A DNA stretch of 33,086 nucleotides from an uncultured Akkermansia sp. (GCA_947589295.1 CANQBZ010000024.1:1-33086); one strand, 5' to 3'; counted from the stretch's first letter, positions 12,001-17,739 are shown. The notes: generated from the sequence alone by a model not told the origin. Program-made: numbers and translations.

Positions 12001-15000
12001 CCGGTGATGGACGAGTCCCCACTGCGGAATTCCAACGTGCCGCCGGTCAGTTTCACAACCGTACCAATGGTCACGCTGTCCGTAAATGCCCATATTCCAT
12101 CGCCGGTTTTCTCCACCCCGACATTGTCAAAGGTGTACCCCCAACCGCTCACCTCAACAGTCTCAGTCGCCGCATTGAGGACGAGGTTCACCTCCCCCTG
12201 AGCTTCCGCCGTCTTGCTGAATTGGGCCTTCCTATTGTTTTGTCCGTCCGGTTGATCGACGAGGATGTTGCTCACCGTCAGGTCGGCGCCGAGCTTAATA
12301 TCCGCTCCCCACGCAGCGCACAGAGCGCCCACCGTACCCCCCTGGGACAGCGTCAGCACGCCGGCATTGGCATTTCCACTATCGCCGAAAGCGGAAAGCG
12401 TACCGCCGAGGCTCAACGCACCGTTCACCGTGAACTCCCATGCTCCATGAGAGCCCCCGCTCCCTCCATTAGCATCCAGCTTCAGCGAACCCGCCCCGGC
12501 GAAAGACGCAGCAGACCCACCGCCTGCAACGACAAGGGTCACTCGCTCGCCTATCGTCAGCTCAGTTTCGCTGATGAGCGACTTTTGCAGATTCACAGTC
12601 GCTGCAGAATTAGTCGTGTCAGACAAGGTGAGACTGACGCCAGTGATCTTGACGTCCTGCGCGATGTCCGCGCTGCTGTCCACGCATTGCAAGGTCAGGG
12701 CGTCTGAGCCCTTGATGCCAATGCCGATGCCCTCGCTGAAATTGACCCCGAACTTGCTTTTGAAGTCAGTCAGGGAAAGTGTGTCCGTTTGTCCGCTATC
12801 CCAAAGGGCGTACAGCAAACGATCTGCTACGGCCCCAGCACGCGTGATCGAACCCGCTCCACCAGCGCCATCGGCAGTGAGACTGCCGGTGAAGCTGATG
12901 TCGTTGCTCAACTCCAGCGCGCCAGAGGCGCCCAAGGCGACATTTTCATTCACCACGTTGCTGGTCCCTTTCAACGCCAGCGTTCCACCGCTCACCGTCA
13001 AGTTCTTCACCGTTACATTGTCGGTGATCTCCTGCGTTCCTCTACCTTGCTTCTTCAGGTTCAGATACGTGCTGCCCGCAACAGTCGCACCTGTGGTTTT
13101 CAATTCTTCCTCATCGTAGTTGATGATGAGTGTGCTTTCATTATTGTCGGCGTTTTTCACCGTACCTCCGCTGCCTTCCAGGTACTTGATCGTGTACCCA
13201 GCAGAGGCGCCGTGCCCCACGGCTAAAGCACCTGTACCGCCGCTCTGATTCAGCGTGACACCGTAATTCGTCAGGGCGCTGCCATCCGTGTAGAGCAATG
13301 ACAGTGTCCCCCTTTGGATGTTGAACACGCCGGTAGACCCCGCCTTGGTCTTAAACGTACTGTCGAGCTTCAAATTTGCATTGTTATGACCCGCGTTCAG
13401 CGTCACGGTCTTGTTATTTCCATCCCACTCATTCACCAGCCTGGGACCATCGCCTCCCTCGATGTAGATGGTAGCAGCTTCCTCCAGCCTGATTTTCCAG
13501 CCGAGGTCGAAGGATTCATGGAGAACGAGCGCTCCTCTCAGGCGACTTTGACCATCCGTACCATCACCCTCCAAGTGAAGCGTGGGGGCAGAGTCAAGTT
13601 GGTCCGCTGCCACGGCAAATATGTTGACACCGCTGCCCCTGTTGTCGTACAACGTCGAGCCTGCTTCGATCCAGAGACCGCCCAAAATATGTGAGAAGAC
13701 ATCGGCAGCATCACTGTTATCGTTCGTGCTAAGGTACGTGTCGCCGGTTAATGTGAGCGTTTGGATGCCCTGACCTGTGCCATTATATTGGAGGAGCGGA
13801 TAAAGCAACGCATGCGTAGTCACGCTGCCTAAGTCGGCCAGAACCAGTGTACCCTCTCCGGACACCGCGCCTTGGTTCGCAAGCGTCCAACCCGTTGCAT
13901 TGGCCACGGTCAGCGTGGCATCGCCTGCCACATGAATATTGCCACTCAGCGATTTAGCGCCCGTTGTCTCCACGCGCAAGTTGACGCCGTCCTGCAGAGT
14001 CAGGCTTCCCCCGGTGATAGCGCCTGTACCGCCCAGCGTCACGTTGGTTGCTGTTGTCGGTTCCTGCGCACTGCCCACCGTGAGGTCACCGGTCCACTTC
14101 ACCGCTGTGCTTCCCTGCACCGTGATGCTGCCTGCTCCGGTGATGCTTCCCCCAAGGTCCAGCTCGCCTAAATTAAAGGTGATCGCGACGTTTTCCCCCG
14201 TTAGTTCAAGCGGACCACGGAGGAGAAGCTTGGCCGTTTCATCACCCGTGAAGCTCCATGATCCGCCGTTCACGGCCATCTTCCCCGGTTCCACCGTGCC
14301 GACAATTGTCACAGTGTGAGCCTCGTCACCGGTATTGGTGAAGGTTACATTGTCGCCGTTTTCGAAATTGCCCGCTACGCCTTCTTGGGAGTTATCGTTC
14401 CATCCCTCGCCTCCCGACTGCCACGTCCTCTCTCCATTCGCCCACGTCAGATCGTGCGTCCCAGCCAGCACACTGCTGTACGTGAGTAGTCCTTCATCGT
14501 TCACGCTGAGACCGCGAGCAGAATAGTCCTGCAACACCTCCCTCACAAATTGGGTGAGCATACTCCCCTTATCCCCGCCTGACATGGCAGACACATCAAA
14601 CAACTGGTACTCCCAACCGCCCCCTTGATCCTCCAAACCGGTGAGCGTGAGCTTGAGTCCTGTCAATGCCGTCAAAGCTGCATCCGACAGTTTCAACTTC
14701 CCGCCGCTTGAAGCCGCATCCACTGAGAGTGTCAAACTCCCTCCACTCGCTCCCATGGAGAGCGAAACGCCCCCCTCCGTCGCCTCAAACACGCTTCCTG
14801 CCCCGATGGTCCACGTCTGCTCGCCGTTCACGGTTGTCGCATTTTTAAGCTGCAAAATACCGCCATTTGTGACGTTGATGCCTCCCACCACCGTGAGACT
14901 TCCACCCAAAATAGCCTTATTTCCGGTCCCAGTAATCGTGAGACTCTCGGTCAAATCAATTCCACCTTCAACCTCCAAGCTGCTGAAATTTCCACCGTAA

Positions 15001-17378
15001 TCAGCTTCGTGTTTCGCCCCTTGTACGGTAATACTACGTGCCTTGATGCCACCGCCCACCACGAGCTTGCCCGTCGTATTACCTTCCCCTTCTGCTGCAC
15101 CAATCACGATATCTCCTGTGCTTGCGGATGCTGCCCAATTTCGAGTTTCAGCGCTGGTGGCGTTGTTATTGAACGAGTTGTTGCCTCCAATAGCGTAACC
15201 GATCGTAACGGAGGAACCGCCGGTGATGCTCAGAGCCGTACCACCAGAAGTACTCAATGCTAAGCTGCCCTCGATATCCACTTGGCTCGCCTGTCCCTGA
15301 ACAGTCAGCGACGTCACCCACGCGTCCACATTGTTGCTGGCATTCGCATAGCTCTGATCCTCAGATGCGCCCACCGTCAAAGTTCCCTTACTTCCATCCA
15401 TGCCGCCCACGATTACTGCTCCCGCAAATCCACTATGACCGTTCGCCAACAACGCACCTATCGTCACTTGACCGCCCGTTATAGTCAACGCACTGCTCGT
15501 TGAATAATCGCCAATGACATTCATCGTCTCACCCGTCATGCTTAAAGCGTTGCCGTAATAATTACCCCCGATTGTCAGATTTCCGCTTTTCAAGGTCAGA
15601 ACACCATTAATATGCATATCACTGCCTACAGCCACAGCGCCATTCTCCATCGTCATCGTTCCATACACACGCAGCACATTCTCAAAATTCGCCACGCTGT
15701 CGGCACCATACACATTCAACCCGTTTACCCTCGTCTCGCCTCCTACCGTGATCGCTCCGGCGCTGTTTGAATCGCCCGCACGTCCCAGAGTGAGAATGCC
15801 AATCTGAGAGGTAAGCTCTGGGTTTGACGCAATTTGCCCACCCACGGTGAGACTTGCCCCCCCGGTAATGGTTATTCCATTTCCACTTTTCACCAACAAA
15901 TGCCCGGCAAAATCCACCTCACTTCCCTCGCCATCTATCGTGAGGCTCGTGATCAGGCTTTTCCCCGATACTGAACCAGCATCCTTCTCGCTTTGATCGA
16001 TTTTCAGCCTACCTCCCAAGCTCACCGAAATCGCACCGGCATACGGGCTATCGCTACCTCCCGTCAACACCCCCTGAGATACCAGTTCCCCGCCCGTCAA
16101 TGTGATCGCACCACTGACCGAAATCCCTTCCGCCCTCTGCATCTGCAACGTGCCGCTCGCCATTGTCAGATCGATCAGATTCACAGCGCCGTTGAGCTGC
16201 TGCGTTGTACTCGCCCCTAATTCGACGCGCAGATTCAACCTGCTATTGGCTTCTCCCAAGGCGCCGCCATAAGTGTAGGTTGTTGCAGTCTCCTGTCCAT
16301 CAAGCACGAGCGTTGCTGTTCCCTGCCCCTCCCCGCCTGTGGTAATCACACTGTCTGCTATGCCATTGTCGGCGCCGGATTCCACTGTCAAGCCGTAAAC
16401 GTTCAGCTCCAGCGTCTCAGTTTCAGCTGCTCCTTTTCCAAGTTCCAATCTCTTCAGAGTGATGCCACTAGTACGTCCTGTACCAAAAAACACCAACCGC
16501 CCATCAAGGTCCCCACCACCCAAAAATTGCACCTTGCCCTCTGTATGGGACCCCAACTTCAAATGATGCGTTGTACTGCCACCGCCTGTCACTAACTTCC
16601 CATTGAGGGTGAAAGTCCCATCCGCTTGCACGCCGAGTACAGTGTCTTCCTCAATCACCAACGCACCGGTGAGGGTAACGGCGTGCCCATTCACGCGCAG
16701 GCAGCCCTCCCACGAGTTTCCGGTGCTATACCTGCCGCCCAAGTGGAGATTGGTCGTATGCTCCGCACTTCCGATATTCACGTCTCCGGTAAATTGCAAC
16801 TGGAAACCGCGGGAATAGATGTCATCAATCGTTGCTCCTGACAAATTCCAGGCGGAGAACTTGGCCCCCGGAGAGCCATCTGAATTGGCAGCCTCCTGGG
16901 AAAACTCCAACGCCTTGACATGCCCTGTCACTGTCAATGTGCCCCCATTAAACTCACCTGTGTTACCGGGAACCGTCAACTTTACCATGCTTCCGTCCCC
17001 TTCCGTTGCACCGGTAACGGCCATGTTCAACGTCAGCGCTTGGGTGGTCATGCTCCCATCGCTCGGCCAGCCTGGTGGAATGTTCTGTCCGCCTGCGGCA
17101 GCAAGCAGCATAATGTCCTCCTCGCTGTTGGCGGCGAGGGGGTCTTGTTCTTCCTCATCTTCACTCTCTGTCCCCAGCGCGAGCTCGTCACCTGAGGGAG
17201 CTGCCAGCGGGGGCTCTTCGTCCGCCTGGGCAGGGGTCGCCGTGCTCCACAGCAGGGAGAAGACGCCCAAGAGAGCCGTCCCGGAAGCCACGGTGCGCCG
17301 CAGCGCGCGGCGTCCGGCTAAGGCTGCAAGGCAAGCCAACAGAGCCTTGCGGAGACCAGTAGGTAAATGGAGTTTCAT
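1..17378 (-). CDS. Giant autotransporter-associated beta-strand repeat protein, N-terminal 5,792 residues (C-terminus off the left edge)
   Basis: The start is ATG at 17376-17378 (minus); the frame runs without a stop that I could find to base 1. A long signal peptide (residues 1-52) and an acidic stretch (about 53-88) precede low-complexity G/T/S/V/L-rich sequence of short strands such as LTVTGG and GGTLTL. Segments such as KKGRGAQ...SGGTL match the style of the autotransporter-associated beta-strand repeat (PF12951/TIGR02601), which folds as a beta-helix passenger. Antisense open stretches keep the same phase across the whole span, so no frameshift is evident. Cysteines are rare. Six tryptophan-rich boxes divide it into units of about 830-1,060 residues. 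The role is inferred as a secreted or surface adhesin-like protein. Whether it ends in a beta-barrel, a PEP-CTERM-type anchor or neither cannot be seen. No Shine-Dalgarno sequence precedes the start. Confidence 0.9.
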   Translation of the reverse strand, partial: MKLHLPTGLRKALLACLAALAGRRALRRTVASGTALLGVFSLLWSTATPAQADEEPPLAAPSGDELALGTESEDEEEQDPLAANSEEDIMLLAAAGGQNIPPGWPSDGSMTTQALTLNMAVTGATEGDGSMVKLTVPGNTGEFNGGTLTVTGHVKALEFSQEAANSDGSPGAKFSAWNLSGATIDDIYSRGFQLQFTGDVNIGSAEHTTNLHLGGRYSTGNSWEGCLRVNGHAVTLTGALVIEEDTVLGVQADGTFTLNGKLVTGGGSTTHHLKLGSHTEGKVQFLGGGDLDGRLVFFGTGRTSGITLKRLELGKGAAETETLELNVYGLTVESGADNGIADSVITTGGEGQGTATLVLDGQETATTYTYGGALGEANSRLNLRVELGASTTQQLNGAVNLIDLTMASGTLQMQRAEGISVSGAITLTGGELVSQGVLTGGSDSPYAGAISVSLGGRLKIDQSEKDAGSVSGKSLITSLTIDGEGSEVDFAGHLLVKSGNGITITGGASLTVGGQIASNPELTSQIGILTLGRAGDSNSAGAITVGGETRVNGLNVYGADSVANFENVLRVYGTMTMENGAVAVGSDMHINGVLTLKSGNLTIGGNYYGNALSMTGETMNVIGDYSTSSALTITGGQVTIGALLANGHSGFAGAVIVGGMDGSKGTLTVGASEDQSYANASNNVDAWVTSLTVQGQASQVDIEGSLALSTSGGTALSITGGSSVTIGYAIGGNNSFNNNATSAETRNWAASASTGDIVIGAAEGEGNTTGKLVVGGGIKARSITVQGAKHEADYGGNFSSLEVEGGIDLTESLTITGTGNKAILGGSLTVVGGINVTNGGILQLKNATTVNGEQTWTIGAGSVFEATEGGVSLSMGASGGSLTLSVDAASSGGKLKLSDAALTALTGLKLTLTGLEDQGGGWEYQLFDVSAMSGGDKGSMLTQFVREVLQDYSARGLSVNDEGLLTYSSVLAGTHDLTWANGERTWQSGGEGWNDNSQEGVAGNFENGDNVTFTNTGDEAHTVTIVGTVEPGKMAVNGGSWSFTGDETAKLLLRGPLELTGENVAITFNLGELDLGGSITGAGSITVQGSTAVKWTGDLTVGSAQEPTTATNVTLGGTGAITGGSLTLQDGVNLRVETTGAKSLSGNIHVAGDATLTVANATGWTLANQGAVSGEGTLVLADLGSVTTHALLYPLLQYNGTGQGIQTLTLTGDTYLSTNDNSDAADVFSHILGGLWIEAGSTLYDNRGSGVNIFAVAADQLDSAPTLHLEGDGTDGQSRLRGALVLHESFDLGWKIRLEEAATIYIEGGDGPRLVNEWDGNNKTVTLNAGHNNANLKLDSTFKTKAGSTGVFNIQRGTLSLLYTDGSALTNYGVTLNQSGGTGALAVGHGASAGYTIKYLEGSGGTVKNADNNESTLIINYDEEELKTTGATVAGSTYLNLKKQGRGTQEITDNVTVKNLTVSGGTLALKGTSNVVNENVALGASGALELSNDISFTGSLTADGAGGAGSITRAGAVADRLLYALWDSGQTDTLSLTDFKSKFGVNFSEGIGIGIKGSDALTLQCVDSSADIAQDVKITGVSLTLSDTTNSAATVNLQKSLISETELTIGERVTLVVAGGGSAASFAGAGSLKLDANGGSGGSHGAWEFTVNGALSLGGTLSAFGDSGNANAGVLTLSQGGTVGALCAAWGADIKLGADLTVSNILVDQPDGQNNRKAQFSKTAEAQGEVNLVLNAATETVEVSGWGYTFDNVGVEKTGDGIWAFTDSVTIGTVVKLTGGTLEFRSGDSSITGKLSGSGKLKVSGGTLTLAGGVSSGGLTNLELGNDAGLTVSTGNLLLSGTLKLGSASTLTFADLSQQMLILGSGLALDDESGTLTIKLTDDLLNGLTSGTVQLVNWNGAYDTWKEYILLGKEGLNAQYADIAIDDSGYLTWGGASGKLTWNVASGNNTWDADGTNQNWGTGEPLSEWTTGGQAVFEDEAGEAITLSGAVQAARVTVNSGTNWSFTADSEQAGSLSISGNLEVKDGAGLSVGADTSITVGGDIDLASTGSLQLASDITFGGRVNASSGHISKVGGTAGTVYVLWSHESESTAMSWTAFTELYGEALDTDVGYGVNAGKDNTVTISGDATIERSFKVGSGTVAFTGNLTGSGDITGDGTLKVTATSESFAGTVSSNLTYEGGTDGSWTLSTFSGENLTLTSGTLTIGSTGAVGMKATGTTTLNSGALTVYVGDETAQLGKLEMSGSTTLTLNGSGKAGVKGINGTGGLLKNQTNNTDPNSNPVLVINTENDQDAFEFTGTLSGTNKLRFQKSGAGSQTLISNATNADDQLDIGSITVTGGTLKFNTVAESATMYAGEGNGVTVGNENAADAANLSTLEIGDHISTFKVKNSLTIYKDGIFTSAAALGVDTNAVSVSLLGGQLTLNSSATSQIGSLQMEGGTFMVNNGNLNVTGANGLTMNGGSITVGNGFLGVKDEATFSIVGGGRVTAKKLRTRDTGGHVGNITVGNETTAGTLTVGIHAGDYSTEEALMACSLYVHCQSAETAGNQVGSQVTVYGNADLYKKIPNQGNYSLIVDGKGSVTIEGYLHGHSSTNSGKIYDIKLDNGGALTVNGDVKSSGAITINNGTATLKDGLEAGSVTLTKGSLTLGGAVNVSTGFTVGGGTLKLGGGTGHAFSFTNAGLKIQLTGGTLDLSAASSSDLASIDLGSLFSVDVSRYLTGGENVQTLLNLHTETLSFLVGELELTDWDGTTGLQLVSGELAGLLLANGGTLWEEFTAHLSPLSRSQSYELSDQGVLTIQETVTELTWNGSSGSNTWQAQTSDGDTMWNMSGGAGVTQPTYFSNGDSVTFTTAEEYSSVDTNVSIVGTVKPGSIAFQTGEWTFTGSEGASVLATGTLTVAQGAIAHFSALNSFGVESADISGSLELNGTGTKSLGTATVGGTLTITDGTASNWVNTTLSGDGTVVLNAGATVTVNGENNLFAALFAAGDTSLQRDESEHLGIGILAVESGTTLALAQNAAADYHGLSFVRRLEVRDGASIQVDHSIFGYGNGSTSKYNLRGTLVLSGNGITGQERTGALVINEQEYMEWTVELGDNASIYLGTGVTLHFSGAGNRAGSFDGKGKKLAVKGGENSILRIDEDFAMNGSGTIEMHAGTQLQISPTSGSISMDQYGIILAGGSLQLMKSMTVKSLSGNGGVSYNGGHGLTIAGTSEEAYTGTITNAASSKVTVNGAANFLLGNGASVGNTLEVSGTLSTEAGTDGSPVGATVNVLNVGGNGQVSLGDYSTLTVTTLGGVGSQYGSITGGGTLKLTGNGGSFAGAIGTNFEYEGSGTTAFSYTGAFSGGTLTVTSGSLTLNSGFSFGETPDITVSTGGTLTLGYESGQIGGLLTMNGGALNVGTTATDGYTFAGLSGSSGTFTGTGKLVLDVGSEEQQTFSGVVNNQSMGMVKKGRGAQKFTTNSQTTLKSLDLQAGELNFVGGLYVGENGIDLTVTGLTVTGGALQAGPLTVSRNISVSGAGTEVHVNGNANLSNYAKLTVTDGASVTIEGYLYGNKKGTAAPAVGEVCGSGQITVGEHDESGDSVGTLTLGKSDVSDVTHRASGVTVIGTSGEGKSTLTVYGDLSVYGYTGSSGELLNDGVQVGWGATGTINGALTVGVGFESGLALGGEGDGNMGTLTVGGLLTAHHLALAGNGSKLTANGGLTVTDAVNVTGGTLELGGAVSSRSLTVTNGTVKALSGMTATRGQTWTFGAGGVLEVGDSGMLLSEGAAEWTLNIRVSESNAQGGKLKLTQQGLTALSGLSGLKLTLTGLEEQAGTWTYQLFDMTDLNGVEGIETTLKDFLVKALGGTYSSRGLSVNTGGEVTYNANSKCDLTWNSNVGTWKDGGDAQWTVDSSSTETFSNGDSVTFADSETHSVAIEGTVSPASMKVMSGTWTFTGEAGSVLQLTGGLTLAESSGESNPTVTFQNASVTLEGSAGDDGETKATLTGAGTVNIGGENSSTSLSWSDILEVGDGATATALSIASGATMSGATLDVKAQSSVTWDVGATVNLTNLTVSGGSVISNGALTLSSLTMENGDLTVTGGLSLSGAASTTAFMSGGGTVQLDTLIVSDAETCIVGGTVNVTGALAGNNAEYGVAVSGGFTVSGQSTSLTITSGLRVNNNKTLTISDGAQVTIGKLGGNYPQGGNGTKAGDVTIESGASLTVKGSMGSNATVTITGTGENTVSQLILGDLEPAAPGSTVESSIVTLHVGQYGEVKLASEQTLIVANLDGVGEETKTYGSISGDGTLKYTGNGGSFGGAIGSNFEYAGSGTFTYSGAFTGAELKVSSGSLTFGSTATLSGETNITLTGTGALTLDMTSASAGAVVVESGNLLWNGTGELTMTSLTSAGTTLLGGGSGFVSISGELSVTGGGFTLNGDGASTIGSVSVSGGSAIFGGGALTVNGSITVSEGSMQKNGGAITANGGIQVSGGTFTMGGTAITGAITVSGGGTFTMNGTAITGDITVSGGGSLTMDHGTINGNVSVSGSGADGFGASLAGSDALTITGKLTIGKNAVVKVAGGSKLNVGGLLEAEHGKVTVDALNGHLVLQAAGENKLGTLELQNDAHLQLTFSAEGYSMLQLGALELNDHTLTLDLIGLSAYLETQAPSSEYKLQLFSGDGLADIVAALQEHITGVTGYRVSLDNEGYLTIKLDNLLEWSASAGDTEFTWSATEVDGTNDWSEGAGLSTAGKNVFFNNSTDSPATVTVSGSVTTGELTFSGTGEIVVKGGEGDRKEIHSVGAITVGTDTTFGVKVYIDGNKFVVEDNATAKFDRLEKADNTPELLLGDSGQGVELAGEGAVFELGEHGAIGWQTSGRTQSINVTGLGTFRIRFADGSQEADFAARHLAFAEGVTLELAGNGASFSVGNVTASKLKLTGTGATLTGTNRASALTSELTGTLTLGAEHISTTISGTTDSSIKGALSVEAGTLTIQNGKLQVEGGVSVTGNSSVSVGTDLYVKEMADGVLNTISVVGGTLTVTGSLYGVDNDEHNDQYYNHAHAGKLVVGSADAAGTVTIGTQQAFDAAEETGNAADRPLLQVYSLDMSNSSTVTVYGNLSLGYDGTAPGGGVTSTIAGGTLDVQGDMVNQETLKVTGGTVTIGGNYSGDATSLNGGGSIELNGTSVTMTVNGTLNIHDDPNNDVNGAITVKGGAQLTAVGGLHGNEGSNAKYFSKAHAGALTVGDATTTGTLTVGDETTHSNVLLQVRSIALTGSGSSITVNGDVSFGWQEGTSSSVNGGTLTATGKMVNEQAFTVSEGGTVEVGGSYSGSAEVTEDGALVVGGAITLATGGQMTVKGGMNASSVTVGGKKGEQSSALTLGETGEIENTIGTLTVNTDGVVSLKDTASLTVTELSGNGGSIEGGTLNLTTAKSGSFEGTISSNLTYAGGSSASYTLGSFSGNVLTVSQGQLTVNTLSGSLESLTMGNQAKLTVQSGNLSISGAWNWGEGSTLALRGENAQITLGGGIQLPGGGNKLTIDLSEALLGGNGGRSAGEYQLFTGDGLSRLPEDWADNFAFTVGEREVGESYYNGLALDGTGLLTWDDAVGSNNMYWGANASDAEVVLGASEEGEWSAEQGVAGTEAWANNKNIFLQRNEAGNVSVTVVNGARMRTLNISGSATYVMEAGGEGSVTVTVNSTFTNHATVSVKENVTVNAEGGYTGTGTLKLAGGNASVRTVSTVNRADVTAGTLTLAAGSTITELTGTPGEGQGALVTSEGALTVGQGSYGGALSVAGDLTVTGNFTYGGQNGNAGALNV
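395..655 (-). repeat. Tryptophan box F of the giant protein
   Basis: Encodes GLLTWDD, NMYWGAN, GEWSAEQG, NIFLQRN and VVNGARM. The preceding linker contains YQLFTGDGL, as before box E. It starts a further beta-strand block that runs off the left edge, so at least one more super-module exists beyond the window. Confidence 0.55.
1026..1199 (-). repeat. SFAG module, copy 4
   Basis: Encodes GGTLNLTTAKSGSFEGTIS, NLTYAGG, LGSFSGNVLTV and QGQLTVNT. It is more like the copy at 10760-10930 (NLTY) than the middle two. Confidence 0.6.
1447..1790 (-). repeat. AHAG module, copy 2
   Basis: Encodes KYFSKAHAGALTVG, GTLTVG, LLQVRSI, SSITVNGDVSFGW, GGTLTATGKMVNE and GGSYSGSA. It lies about 0.5 kb further along the coding strand from copy 1. 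Confidence 0.7.
1930..2306 (-). repeat. AHAG module, copy 1
   Basis: Encodes YYNHAHAGKLVVG, GTVTIG, LLQVYSL, STVTVYGNLSLGY, GGTLDVQGDMVNQ and GGNYSGDA. The copy at 1447-1790 has the same order of landmarks, making an adjacent duplication of about 115-125 residues. Confidence 0.7.
3085..3305 (-). repeat. Tryptophan box E of the giant protein
   Basis: Encodes LLEWSAS, FTWSATE, NDWSEG, NVFFNNS, VSGSVTTG and a final strand without the WxFTG motif. It follows a LQLFSGDGL linker like the one before box F. It is a weaker copy, accepted because order and spacing are kept. Confidence 0.55.
3854..3967 (-). repeat. Two tandem 57-bp units (19 codons each)
   Basis: Units at 3854-3910 and 3911-3967 differ at five of 57 positions by my base-by-base comparison. 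Each encodes one 19-residue step of the form TFTM.GTAITG.ITVSGGG. The first residues of the pattern continue into flanking sequence in diverged form. This is the most recent-looking duplication inside the giant gene. Confidence 0.85.
4378..4543 (-). repeat. SFAG module, copy 3
   Basis: Encodes GDGTLKYTGNGGSFGGAIG, NFEYAGSG, YSGAFTGAELKV and SGSLTFGS. It is a close relative of the copy at 7305-7482, about 2.9 kb away. Confidence 0.7.
5530..6170 (-). repeat. Long internal module, copy 2 (contains W-box D)
   Basis: Encodes GQTWTFGAG, GGKLKLTQ, LKLTLTGLEEQ, YQLFDMT, YSSRGLSVN, then CDLTWNS...TW, FSNGDSVTF, EGTVSPASM and WTFTGEAG. It matches the module at 14190-14845 landmark for landmark over roughly 210 residues, with the two copies about 8.7 kb apart. 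Confidence 0.75.
7305..7482 (-). repeat. SFAG module, copy 2
   Basis: Encodes GGGTLKLTGNGGSFAGAIG, NFEYEGSG, YTGAFSGGTLTV and SGSLTLNS. It is closest to the copy at 4378-4543, with which it shares GNGGSF, GAIG and NFEY. Confidence 0.7.
8725..8968 (-). repeat. Tryptophan box C of the giant protein
   Basis: Encodes LTWNGSSGSNTWQ, a MWNMSGG stretch, YFSNGDSVTF, IVGTVKPGS and WTFTGSEG. The NGDSVTF...GTV.P...W.FTG order is nearly the same as in copies at 14240-14452 and 5565-5770. Confidence 0.7.
10760..10930 (-). repeat. SFAG module, copy 1
   Basis: Encodes GDGTLKV, SESFAGTVSSNLTYEGG, STFSGENLTL and SGTLTIG. The same order of strands appears at 7305-7482, 4378-4543 and 1026-1199. Confidence 0.65.
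11345..11565 (-). repeat. Tryptophan box B of the giant protein
   Basis: Encodes GYLTW..., LTWNVASGNNTWD, NWGTG, a VFEDE strand in place of the usual NGDxVTF, and NWSFTAD. It is the most diverged copy that still keeps the three tryptophan landmarks in order. It follows a non-repetitive linker (VQLVNWNGAYDTW) that ends the preceding beta-strand block. Confidence 0.6.
14190..14845 (-). repeat. Long internal module, copy 1 (contains W-box A)
   Basis: On the minus strand this stretch encodes, in order, QTWTIGAG, GGKLKLS, LKLTLTGLEDQ, YQLFDVS, YSARGLSVN, then the tryptophan box LTW...TW...NGDNVTF and GTVEPGKM...WSFTG. The same order of landmarks recurs at 5530-6170. The two are diverged at both protein and DNA level, so this is an old intragenic duplication rather than an assembly artefact. 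Confidence 0.75.
17223..17378 (-). other. Extended signal peptide of the giant protein
   Basis: Residues 1-52 begin MKLHLPTGLRKALLAC, followed by a basic RRALRR stretch (residues 23-28), a hydrophobic core (about 30-45) and a likely signal peptidase I site after ATPAQA (residue 52), just before DEE. The length and the two hydrophobic patches separated by arginines resemble extended autotransporter signal peptides. The cleavage site is inferred from sequence pattern only. Confidence 0.7.
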
Positions 17379-17456
17379 GATGCTGATGATGAAAATTGGA
17401 GCCGCGGGGGCGCGCGCTGCACACGCGTGGAGTCTCCCACGGGGCACTTAGCCTAC

Positions 17457-17473
17457 CTCTTTTCAAAAGAGAT
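17457..17473 (-). repeat. Palindrome copy 1, 79 bp upstream of the giant gene start
   Basis: CTCTTTTCAAAAGAG occupies 17457-17471, a perfect 7-bp inverted repeat around one central base. On the minus strand it reads CTCTTTTGAAAAGAG, identical to copies 2 and 3, and the match extends two further bases on one side. It overlaps the edge of a possible -10 element (17471-17476) for the giant gene, a position typical of repressor operators. Confidence 0.85.
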
Positions 17474-17498
17474 ATACAACACAGTTTTCATGCAATAA
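17471..17498 (-). promoter_or_regulatory. Possible promoter of the giant gene
   Basis: On the minus strand TTATTG (17493-17498) and TATATC (17471-17476) are separated by 16 bases. The -35 match is poor. The leader would be about 85-90 nt, longer than for most genes here. Palindrome copy 1 sits at the predicted transcription start. Confidence 0.3.
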
Positions 17499-17611
17499 GT
17501 TGACTACAAACATTTTTCACATGATCACCCTCCTTATTTTTTGGAGTAGGCGTCGGGACGATTTTTTTGTGTCATACTTGATTTTCGGGCATTTGCGGAT
17601 GGTTGTTGATA

Positions 17612-17630
17612 ATCTCTTTTGAAAAGAGAT
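17612..17630 (+). repeat. Palindrome copy 2 in the giant-gene upstream region
   Basis: The 19-mer ATCTCTTTTGAAAAGAGAT is a perfect 9-bp inverted repeat around a central G. It lies 234 bp from the giant gene start. The central base gives it orientation, opposite to copy 1. With only one unpaired central base it is better explained as a dimeric-protein binding site or recombination site than as an RNA hairpin. Confidence 0.85.
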
Positions 17631-17739
17631 TCCCGACTTTTATCACATCTAATGAGTTTACAATAAGTTCAATAAAAAAATGATTTATTTCCTCTCGTGC
17701 TGTCAAGAAAAAAAGATTCCGTTGAAAAAGATGCTGGAC

